Made by a program: the position numbers and the translations under genes
NCBI GenBank assembly: GCA_031292075.1
Contig: JARLHW010000115.1
Span: forward strand, 1 to 64,000
DNA from: Desulfosporosinus sp.
Lineage (GTDB): Bacteria; Bacillota; Desulfitobacteriia; Desulfitobacteriales; Desulfitobacteriaceae
Length of the DNA: 64,000 nt
Direction: 5' to 3'
Shown here: one piece after another, positions 1 to 7,760 of the stretch
Layout of the letters: each line of letters begins with the position of its first letter
Position numbering within the stretch: position 1 is the stretch's first letter
Notes under the pieces: generated by a model
Database searches by the model: none
Told to the model about the DNA's origin: nothing
What the model saw: the letters and a program-made list of their open reading frames with translations, nothing else

Positions 1-87
1 CACCAATAATGGCATAGGTCTGTGAATCCCGTTCCACATTCTCCATCCCCTTTATCCTTTGTCTGTGTGTTTCTATCTAATCGTTCT

Positions 88-117
88 TAATCTGTGTAAT
101 CTGTGTAATCTGTGGTT
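88..117. repeat. short tandem repeat, 10-bp period (taatctgtgt x3)
   Basis: taatctgtg at 88, 98 and 108. Confidence 0.7.
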
Positions 118-296
118 CCCCGTTCAGAATTCCCCAAGGCGTTTTACAGTGTTTTTGCTTGCAGGTATAAAAAAATGCGGGATTTTAGGCAACTAGTAAA
201 AAATATCCCGTGGCTTGTATAAGTGGACAGGCCTCGGGACACAATTTAAATAGTCTCACGTTTTCTTTTTAATCCCCACTCCTCTCTTTTACTTCA

Positions 297-328
297 CTTG
301 CGACGATAATTCGTCGCAAGCTTTTTTT
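297..328 (+). terminator. intrinsic-terminator-like hairpin
   Basis: CTTGCGACGA-taat-TCGTCGCAAG followed by CTTTTTTT on the + strand. Confidence 0.6.
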
Positions 329-794
329 ACTCTAGTAATTTAACCATAAGCTTTCGTTCTTCGGCAAATCCGAACTGCTCATAAAGGTGAAGTGCTCTGA
401 CATTGTGACTGGTAACAGCTAGGCCTAGATAAGGAACTCGTTGTTCACAACAATAGTCCTCCGCAGCTTTGAGCAACGCCCGACCTACCCCTTTGCCCCT
501 CCACTCTGGAAGGACTCCCAAATCCATGATCCAACCTTGATTAACACCGGTTATCTCTTCACGTGATGAAGCATGTAGAACCAAGTACCCGATCGGTTGA
601 TTTTCTTCCGCAATCAAGACAATCGATCCTGACTGCTGAATCCAGGTCCAAAATCCTTTGAGAATGGTTTCTCTGTATTTCAGGGTTTCCTCTACCGGCT
701 GTTTACGCCAGGGAGAAATGCTATCCTGAATACCTCTCTTCGCTAGATCATACATAAAAGGCCAATCTCCAATACTCCCTTGACGAACTCGCAT
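327..794 (-). CDS. GNAT family N-acetyltransferase
   Basis: ORF 155 aa; acetyl-CoA binding motif-like 'LGVLPEWRGKGVGRALLKAAE' and 'NVRALHLYEQFGF'. Confidence 0.85.
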   Translation of the reverse strand: MRVRQGSIGDWPFMYDLAKRGIQDSISPWRKQPVEETLKYRETILKGFWTWIQQSGSIVLIAEENQPIGYLVLHASSREEITGVNQGWIMDLGVLPEWRGKGVGRALLKAAEDYCCEQRVPYLGLAVTSHNVRALHLYEQFGFAEERKLMVKLLE

Positions 795-921
795 AAAATC
801 ACCTCTTTGGCTAACTTATGCCAGCGCGCCAATCCGGTGCACTCTCCGTAGACGAAACTTTATACTGGTCTACCAAGGCTCTGTTGGCTTACTGAGGCTC
901 GCGTCAGATTGTATTCGAAGG

Positions 922-1932
922 CTACTTTTCTCGGCTTAGTAAGGCATGCACTTTTTTTAGTTTTTCACGAATCGAAAGTTGATACGGACAGCGTGTTTCA
1001 CACTCTCCACAATCCGTACAGTTATCCGCCTTAATGGGCGTCCCCTGGTAACGCTCCAGAGACCACTGGGTTAACTTATAACGTTGGTAGTATCCTTCAA
1101 GTAGAAAAAGTCCCGGAATATTAATCCCTACCGTACAGGGAAGACAATACTCACAACGACGGCAAAAATCCTGCCCCAGTTCTCCTTTTTCTATCTCCAG
1201 TGCCTCGACGTCCTGATCGGAAAACATCTGACTCAATTGAGCACTATTGTCCTCGATCTGTTCCCTAGAATCCATTCCTGGGATGATAACACTAAAAGAT
1301 TTCTGTAAAAGGAATCTCAAAGCGGGTCCAGCCTGCCGCAAGGCCCCCCCGGCCAGCGGCTTCATAATTATCGTCCCCAATCCCTGCCGTTTAATTTCTT
1401 CCAGGAGTTCTTGACGATTTTCTTGCTCGATATAATTATAAGGGAACTGTACAGAGACAAAAGAATACTCCTTAATTATACGAAGCAACATTTCCGGAAG
1501 ATGAGCAGTGATCCCAATATAACGAATTTTTCCTGCTTCTTGGGCCTTTTCTAAGGCCTCAAGCCCTCCACCCGGCGCTGTTAATTCCGCCCATTCCGCA
1601 ACTGTACGCACATTGTGTAACTGATAAAGGTCAATCCAATCCGTCTGAAAATTGCGCAAACTCCGTTCAATATCTGCCGTCATCCCCGCACCCGTTCGCG
1701 CCATACTCTTGGTAGCCAAAATAACCTTTTGCCGAATCCCCTTTAACCCCACCCCAATCTTTTCCTCACTATCCGTATAGCCCCGAGCCGTATCAATGAA
1801 GTTGATCCCTTTTTCAACCGCTAAGCGAAGCAATCCATCAGCCTCTGTTTGACTCACCCGTTGAATGGGAATTCCACCAAACCCCAGCGGAGACACCCAC
1901 AAATCACTTTGTCCAAGTCTTCTCTTTTCCAT
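922..1932 (-). CDS. aldo/keto reductase with C-terminal 4Fe-4S ferredoxin-type domain
   Basis: 'MEKRRLGQSDLWVSPLGFGGIPIQ', 'FIDTARGYTDSEEKIG', 'CRRCEYCLPC' and 'CTDCGECETRCPY'; ORF track extends to 1992 but MEKRRLG is the likely start. Confidence 0.85.
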   Translation of the reverse strand: MEKRRLGQSDLWVSPLGFGGIPIQRVSQTEADGLLRLAVEKGINFIDTARGYTDSEEKIGVGLKGIRQKVILATKSMARTGAGMTADIERSLRNFQTDWIDLYQLHNVRTVAEWAELTAPGGGLEALEKAQEAGKIRYIGITAHLPEMLLRIIKEYSFVSVQFPYNYIEQENRQELLEEIKRQGLGTIIMKPLAGGALRQAGPALRFLLQKSFSVIIPGMDSREQIEDNSAQLSQMFSDQDVEALEIEKGELGQDFCRRCEYCLPCTVGINIPGLFLLEGYYQRYKLTQWSLERYQGTPIKADNCTDCGECETRCPYQLSIREKLKKVHALLSREK

Positions 1933-2083
1933 ATACTCAGATCCCTTCTTCAGCTCCAAAGCTTTATTTGTTTTGTAATAACAGACCCCCAACTCTCACC
2001 ACCCGCAGCGCATTTGCGTCAACAACGCAAACAGCGCTTACTAGGCCCCACGTCGTACCTAGCCCCGTCGACTCAAGCCCAGC

Positions 2084-2312
2084 GGAAGTTTCTTAGCTTA
2101 GAGAAGCACTTTAGCGGAATTGCGTCAATGAGCGCAGAAGATAAAACGTGAAGAAACTCAATGGTTCACTTGCGACGGAACAGGAGGTTCCTAGTGTCGA
2201 ATGCGCCAAGGATGGCATAGCCTTCGACCAGACAGTCTAGAGGGTTTTGAGTTTTAGTTTTATCTTCAAGCGAATAGCAATGCAGCGTGTGCGAACGTGC
2301 TAAGACACTTCC
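2084..2312 (+). repeat. long-hairpin intergenic element, copy A
   Basis: ~90% identical by eye to copies at 7461-7757 and (reverse) 27494-27725; ends ggaagtttcttagc / gctaagacacttcc. Confidence 0.85.
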
Positions 2313-2342
2313 TCCGAGGTTCGCGAAAGGAGCTGCATCCGC

Positions 2343-3257
2343 ATGTATCTATTTACCCTGGTGCTTGGCCTTGCCCTTCTTCTTTGGGGAATGAAAATGT
2401 TACGTCAGGGGCTTCAAACATTTGCCGGGCATCGTCTCCGCCAAGCGCTCCTTTGGATGACCGAAACCCCAGGGCGAGGATTTTGGAGTGGTGCAATAGC
2501 AACTGCCCTGCTCCAATCAAGCACCGCCTTAACTGTGATGACCGTATCTTTCGTCGATGCCCAGCTATTTTCCTTTGAAAATGCCTTGGCCCTAATCTTA
2601 GGGAGTAATATTGGCAGCACATTGACCACGCAACTTCTTGCATTTCCTTTAGATCGCTTAACACCCTTCCTAATGACGCTTGGTGCTTTGGGATACCTTT
2701 TTATACCGACTCGCTGGCGATTTCTTGCCCTATCCATCTTCGGCCTTGGCATTCTCTTCTTCGCCTTGAGCTTACTCCAAGCAGGCATGACCCCACTCGC
2801 TAATCGTCCAGAGATCCAACATCTTCTCCTGCAACTGGGCGACAACCATTTCAAGGGTGTCCTTGCCGGCACAATACTCTCTGCCCTGCTTCATTCCGCC
2901 AGCGCCACAACGGGCATTGTCATGCTCCTCGCGGAGGACGGCAGGATTACCCTCCCTACCGCGCTCGCCTTCATCTTTGGTGCCAACATTGGTACCTGTT
3001 TTACTGCCGTTTTGGCAGCCCTAGCCTCCTCGCAAGCCGCCAAACGGGTGGCACTGTTCCATGTTTTACTTAACGTATTCGGAGTCCTACTCTTCTTGCC
3101 CTTTGTCGGACCTCTAGCCTATAGCCTCACCCTCATGGGAGGAAGTCTCTCTCGACAAGTTGCCAATGCCCATACCTTCTTTAATATTTTATCTTCAGTA
3201 TTAGCCTTGCCATTATTACCTTGGGCGACTCGGAGCCTCAAAAAAATACTCCCCTGA
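2343..3257 (+). CDS. Na/Pi-cotransporter II family-like membrane protein
   Basis: 'TALLQSSTALTVMTVSFV', 'ILGSNIGSTLTTQ' and second half 'ALLHSASATTGIVMLLAE..FIFGANIGTCFTA', the internally duplicated QSSSA-like motif of NptA/YjbB-type proteins. Confidence 0.8.
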   Translation: MYLFTLVLGLALLLWGMKMLRQGLQTFAGHRLRQALLWMTETPGRGFWSGAIATALLQSSTALTVMTVSFVDAQLFSFENALALILGSNIGSTLTTQLLAFPLDRLTPFLMTLGALGYLFIPTRWRFLALSIFGLGILFFALSLLQAGMTPLANRPEIQHLLLQLGDNHFKGVLAGTILSALLHSASATTGIVMLLAEDGRITLPTALAFIFGANIGTCFTAVLAALASSQAAKRVALFHVLLNVFGVLLFLPFVGPLAYSLTLMGGSLSRQVANAHTFFNILSSVLALPLLPWATRSLKKILP

Positions 3258-3261
3258 AGAG

Positions 3262-3490
3262 GGGACTTGGGTGACCCAGCGCTCGGTGCTTACGACGCAG
3301 AGCAAACTAACCGTTCAAGCTCCCTGCTTTGGGGAGCGGGGTTCCCGCCAGATGAGCCATCCTTGGCTCACTGGCGGCAGAGCGCATCCTTGCGCTCTGC
3401 CCCGTGTTTGGGGTCGGTCACTTGAACGGAAGTTTGCTGGGCTGCTTACGTAAAGACGTCGCGCTGGGTCACACTGCGTCCCGGACTTGG
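3262..3490. repeat. multi-branched hairpin intergenic element (full copy)
   Basis: nested stems TGACCCAGCG/CGCTGGGTCA, AGCAAACT..CCGTTCAAG/CTTGAACGG..AGTTTGCT, enclosing CCGCCAGatGAGCCatccttGGCTCaCTGGCGG and GCAGAGCGCAtcctTGCGCTCTGC. Confidence 0.8.
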
Positions 3491-3555
3491 GTCGGAGAAC
3501 GGACGGTTGATGAGACGACGTTTTAGACGACGGCACATTTTATGTACACCGTCTA

Positions 3556-3655
3556 CATACAAGTCGGGGACGGTTCTTGACTTGCATGCACTGCCCAGTG
3601 TTGGGGTCGTGCACTTGAACGGAAGTTTGCTAACTGCTTACGTAAAGTCGCGCTT
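3556..3655. repeat. REP-like hairpin plus partial second copy of the multi-branched element right arm
   Basis: acttgaacggaagtttgctaactgcttacgtaaagtcgcgc at 3614-3654 repeats 3420-3463; CAAGTCggggacggttcttGACTTG at ~3560-3584. Confidence 0.7.
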
Positions 3656-4207
3656 ATGTGATACCACTCCAAACTTTTCTTCAATCAAATCACAAATCCC
3701 TGGAGCATCATCTAAACCAAAGCAGGGAATCCCGTTATCAAATGGGATATCACTAGCTATGGCCAGGAGTTCCTCAGGTTTCGAGAAAAGTTCCTGATTC
3801 ACTGCCGAGCGAAATACCTCGATTTTTGGTTTGTCACCATGCTTATACCCCTCAGTGAAAATCACATCCACCCCCTGAATTCGGGCGAGGACCTCATCAA
3901 GAGACTGCTCCTCCGCAACACTTTCTAAAACAGCGATTCTGCGAGGTGAGCTGATCGCCACAACATCCGCACCCGCTTGGGCATGGTGCCACGTATCTTT
4001 GCCTGGTTGATCCATCTCGAAACCATGAGCGTCATGCTTCAGGGTCGCTACTCTCCACCCACGGCTTTTTGCTTCACGAATAATTTTTTCTAAAAGCGTA
4101 GTTTTCCCTGAATTAGACTTTCCGCCCACGATCGAAATTACGGGAATTTGAGGAAGCTTATCGCTGGAATGAAAGCCCATTCTTAATTCTCCCACTCTGA
4201 AATCCAT
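3638..4207 (-). CDS. mobB: molybdopterin-guanine dinucleotide biosynthesis protein B
   Basis: P-loop 'ISIVGGKSNSGKTTLLEKII', 'LKHDAHGFEMDQPGKDTWHHAQAGAD', 'FTEGYKHGDKPKIEVFR'. Confidence 0.92.
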   Translation of the reverse strand: MDFRVGELRMGFHSSDKLPQIPVISIVGGKSNSGKTTLLEKIIREAKSRGWRVATLKHDAHGFEMDQPGKDTWHHAQAGADVVAISSPRRIAVLESVAEEQSLDEVLARIQGVDVIFTEGYKHGDKPKIEVFRSAVNQELFSKPEELLAIASDIPFDNGIPCFGLDDAPGICDLIEEKFGVVSHKRDFT

Positions 4208-5388
4208 CCCGCTTTTAGGAGTTCCCCAGGTTCTACCGGTCCGTGGTTCGCAGGTACATCCACCAAAAGATGACTACCAATCATGGAACGAAGAATTCCC
4301 GATCCCTGAGCCGGAGCAAGATCTGCCCAAATTTCCCCTTCTCTAAACACCGCCTGAGCGCGTAAAAAGCGACGTTGTCTCCCTTTCTTGCCAAAGCCAC
4401 TTGCCATTTTAACCAGAAATTTTTCCGTTTCAAAAGTTGCATGTCCTGCTAATTTACGGAGAGCCGGACGAACCAAAAGCTCATACGTCACCATAGCAGC
4501 CGCAGGATTCCCCGAAAGAGAGAAACAGAGCTGCTTTCCTTTTTGCCCGACTGAAACCGGGGTCCCGGGCTTCAGGTCAATTTTCCAGAACAACATTTCA
4601 CAACCAAACTCAGCAAGAGCATGGCGCATTATATCGTAATCACCCACCGACGCCCCGCCGGTCGATATCACCACATCTGTGTCGACAACCCTTCTCAAGG
4701 CTTCGAGGGTCTCCTCGAGCTGATCGGGAACCATAGGGATCACTGAGACCTCGCAACCAGCCTCTTGGAGCATTCCGCGTAACGTATAGCTGTTGCTGTT
4801 ATAAATTTTAGACGGTTGTAAGGGTTGTCCCACATCCATGAGTTCAGTTCCCGTAGAAAGCAACCCCACGCGAGGTCGACGATAAACTTTGACCTGAGCA
4901 CAGCCAACCGCAGCCAGCAGCCCAATGGCTGGTGGGGTTAAATAACACCCTCGTTTAAGGAGGATATCCCCTTCTTCTATCTCCTCCCCTCTAGGTACGA
5001 TATTGGAACCAGGTAACACCGGGCGTAAAATTATTACTCTGTCCAACTCAGACTCGGTGTCTTCCATCCGCACCACGCAATTGGCACCAGGGGGAATCGG
5101 TGCACCAGTAAATATCTTCGCTGCCTCACCGCTGAAGATTTCCCGCTCTGACCAAGTTCCCGCCGGAATCTCACTCACGATGCTAAGCTGAAGTGGTTGA
5201 GGATCAGCCGACGTAGCAAGGTAAGCATACCCATCAAGCGGAGAACGAGCAAACGGTGGCATGGACATTTGCGCTGGCACGTCCTGAGCCAAGACCCGAT
5301 GATAGGCTTCTGCAATTGAAACCGTTTCCCTTTCAACAGGCTGGATCCGGTTAAGAACTAATTCCATAGCCTCTTCTAATTCAATCAT
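4183..5388 (-). CDS. moeA: molybdopterin molybdenumtransferase
   Basis: 'MPPFARSPLDGYA', 'IFTGAPIPPGANCVVRMEDTE', 'GLLSTGTEL', 'ISTGGASVGDYD', 'SLSGNPAAAMVTYE'. Confidence 0.93.
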   Translation of the reverse strand: MIELEEAMELVLNRIQPVERETVSIAEAYHRVLAQDVPAQMSMPPFARSPLDGYAYLATSADPQPLQLSIVSEIPAGTWSEREIFSGEAAKIFTGAPIPPGANCVVRMEDTESELDRVIILRPVLPGSNIVPRGEEIEEGDILLKRGCYLTPPAIGLLAAVGCAQVKVYRRPRVGLLSTGTELMDVGQPLQPSKIYNSNSYTLRGMLQEAGCEVSVIPMVPDQLEETLEALRRVVDTDVVISTGGASVGDYDIMRHALAEFGCEMLFWKIDLKPGTPVSVGQKGKQLCFSLSGNPAAAMVTYELLVRPALRKLAGHATFETEKFLVKMASGFGKKGRQRRFLRAQAVFREGEIWADLAPAQGSGILRSMIGSHLLVDVPANHGPVEPGELLKAGWISEWEN

Positions 5389-5517
5389 TATCTTCAAACT
5401 ATCTCTATTCCTTCCCCACTAAGTTATTGATACTTCTTTAAACTATCAGAATAATCATTTTCTTTCTCACAAGTGTAGCATAATCCTGAACATTGTTAAA
5501 GAAAACTCACTTATACG

Positions 5518-5544
5518 AAAACCTGCCGCGGGGCAGGTTTTTTT
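5518..5544. terminator. probable intrinsic terminator (bidirectional-looking)
   Basis: AAAACCTGCC-gcgg-GGCAGGTTTTTTT. Confidence 0.7.
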
Positions 5545-5697
5545 AAGTATTAGAGAGAGTTCGCCCGAATCTTTTCGACTTGAACGTAGCCTTTTTCCCT
5601 GTATATCTCCGTTTCTAAGCGCGCCTGTTTAGCCGGCACTGCCAGCGTTGCTTCAGCAATCACTAAGAAAAATGCAGGGTTTCACTCATCCTGTCCT

Positions 5698-7284
5698 CTA
5701 TAAACGTATTTGTTGTTCTGAAAAATCTCCTGTCAGAGGGAGTTCTGCAACCCTGTCCACAAAGCTAAGCCCGTAGCGAACTACAAAGCTCAAGGGATTT
5801 AAAACACGTTCCTGTCGAGCATGATTTGGAGTAATCCCATCCTCCAGTTCTTGTAAACGCTTGAGTACTTCACCACATCGTTTGCGCTGCGCTTGCCAAA
5901 CTTTCCTCTGTATATAATCTACTTGAAAATTAACCTTCGCTTCATTTCGGACCAACCAGTCATGGACATTGACGTGAATCTCCTCCAGAGGTTCAAGCTC
6001 TGCGTATCCCTTGGCGATTTGCTGACGGAAACGCTGAATGTGGTCATCAATATGTTGTGTATCCCGTTCCCGTACACTGCGTTCTCGGTGTTCCGCCAAG
6101 CCGCGATAAACATCGTCAAGGGTCAATAGTTCCTTAGATAACGACTTTTGCCAGGATGCTGTTAATACGACAGCGGACAAACGCGGGTAGAGAATCGGCA
6201 TAACGAATCCAAAAGTCGCAAAAACTCTCCCTAACTGCGCCCAATAATTCAGTTCACCTGGCCCTGGAATATAGGCCAAAGTCGGGAAAAGGTATTCCTG
6301 AACAACCGGACGGGTCACCACATTGGGAGAAAACCGCTCAGGTGCTTGGGATAGCAAAGCGTAAAGGGCATCCATATCCCATCGGTCCTCTTGACCCCTC
6401 AAATAAAACGCCTGCTCATTATGCATGATGGCCCGTCGTTCTGGAACGGCAAGAAAAAGATTAACCTCTCCCCCAGTTGGCTGGATCTGGGGCTCGAACC
6501 CAAGGCTAACCCATTCCTTCGTCCGTCCAGCCAGAGCTTCTCGAACATCGGCGTGCATCTTCAAAATCTGCTCATACAGCGGGGCAGCCAGCCGCTTAAA
6601 TTCCGGTAACAAGGGATCAAAGAAAATAAGTCCCCATTTTTGGACAAACCACTGCAGTGTTAAGGCAAACCACTGCGTCAAATTCTCTGCTTGCTCCGTG
6701 AACTTGCGAATTTGCTTTAAAACGGTCGATCGAAATTCACTATCCGGTACCCCCTGAAGCTGGGCTTCTATCTGGTCCCAAGAAGGAACCCGTTGATTAC
6801 CGACAGATTCCCCTCCTCCTTCACCTGCTAAATGGCAAGGGGCTGGTTTTCCTTCTAAATCTAAAATAAACGTCTTATGGATCTCCAACCAATCATGGTC
6901 TTCACTGGCAATCCAAAAAATTGGTACAACCGAACGACCAAGCTTTTGACGTTGCTCTTTAGCCAGCTGAATGGTAGTCATCGCCTTATATAAGGTATAC
7001 AACGGCCCTGTCAAAATCCCTGCCTGCTGACCCGTAATGACCACTAGCGTCTCTTTTTGTCTAAGTTCCTCAATCATCCGCTGGGTTTCTGCACTCGCCC
7101 CTAACTTCGTATGATACATCTTTAAAGTGTCCGCTAAACTCTCCCTAGCATAATCCCTAGTATCTAAATAAGACGCCCGCCGCTCAAAGGATTCCTGAAG
7201 CTTGGGATTACCACTAGGAAAGAATAAAGCCACTTGTTCAAAACAAGTAGCCATAGTTTGCATTGGATTTCTCATTTCTTTCAT
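5698..7284 (-). CDS. bshC: bacillithiol biosynthesis cysteine-adding enzyme BshC
   Basis: 'VVITGQQAGILTGPLYTLYKAMTTIQLA', 'VPIFWIASEDHDWLEI', 'LPTLAYIPGPGELNYWAQLG'; start at MKEMRNPMQ preferred. Confidence 0.9.
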   Translation of the reverse strand: MKEMRNPMQTMATCFEQVALFFPSGNPKLQESFERRASYLDTRDYARESLADTLKMYHTKLGASAETQRMIEELRQKETLVVITGQQAGILTGPLYTLYKAMTTIQLAKEQRQKLGRSVVPIFWIASEDHDWLEIHKTFILDLEGKPAPCHLAGEGGGESVGNQRVPSWDQIEAQLQGVPDSEFRSTVLKQIRKFTEQAENLTQWFALTLQWFVQKWGLIFFDPLLPEFKRLAAPLYEQILKMHADVREALAGRTKEWVSLGFEPQIQPTGGEVNLFLAVPERRAIMHNEQAFYLRGQEDRWDMDALYALLSQAPERFSPNVVTRPVVQEYLFPTLAYIPGPGELNYWAQLGRVFATFGFVMPILYPRLSAVVLTASWQKSLSKELLTLDDVYRGLAEHRERSVRERDTQHIDDHIQRFRQQIAKGYAELEPLEEIHVNVHDWLVRNEAKVNFQVDYIQRKVWQAQRKRCGEVLKRLQELEDGITPNHARQERVLNPLSFVVRYGLSFVDRVAELPLTGDFSEQQIRL

Positions 7285-7460
7285 ATCTATCCCCCCGCTA
7301 CCTTTCCATACACGTGGGTATTTTATCATGCACAACAGAAAACCGCAATTCTTCCTTATTCGACTTTTTGACTAAAAGCTTACACAGCACATTTGCGTCC
7401 ATAAACGCAAACTGCGTCACAATTTCTTCGTCGTTCCAACTCCCCGTCTACCCAAGCCAA

Positions 7461-7757
7461 GAGGAAGTTTCTTAGCTTAGAGAAGCACTTTAGCGGAATT
7501 GCGTCAATGAGCGCAGAGGATAAAACGTGAAGAAACTCAATGGTTCACTTGCGACGGAACAGGATGTTCCTAGTGTCGAATGCGCCAAGGATGGCATAGC
7601 ATTCGACCAGAAAGCCTAGAGGTTTTGAGTTTTAGTTTTATCTTCAAGCGAATAGCAATGTAGCGTGTCGATCACGATAGTCTCCAGTGAAGAGTATCGC
7701 CGAAGCCGTGATCCCTCTAGGAATACCTACCGGCGGAGGATGCTAAGATACTTCCTC
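7461..7757 (+). repeat. long-hairpin intergenic element, copy B (carries an extra ~70-bp arm)
   Basis: near-identical to copy A; GAGGAAGTTTCTTAGC ... GCTAAGATACTTCCTC ends; extra GATCACG...CGTGATC arm near the right end. Confidence 0.85.
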
Positions 7758-7760
7758 CCC

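Noticed and set aside
2414-2872. minus-strand ORF 152 aa (and 2353-2664)
   Set aside because: Antisense to the Na/Pi-cotransporter gene, basic/arginine-rich shadow composition.
3271-3536. short ORFs over the multi-hairpin element (3271-3453 +, 3315-3536 -)
   Set aside because: They arise from inverted repeats and have no family resemblance; structure explains the sequence better.
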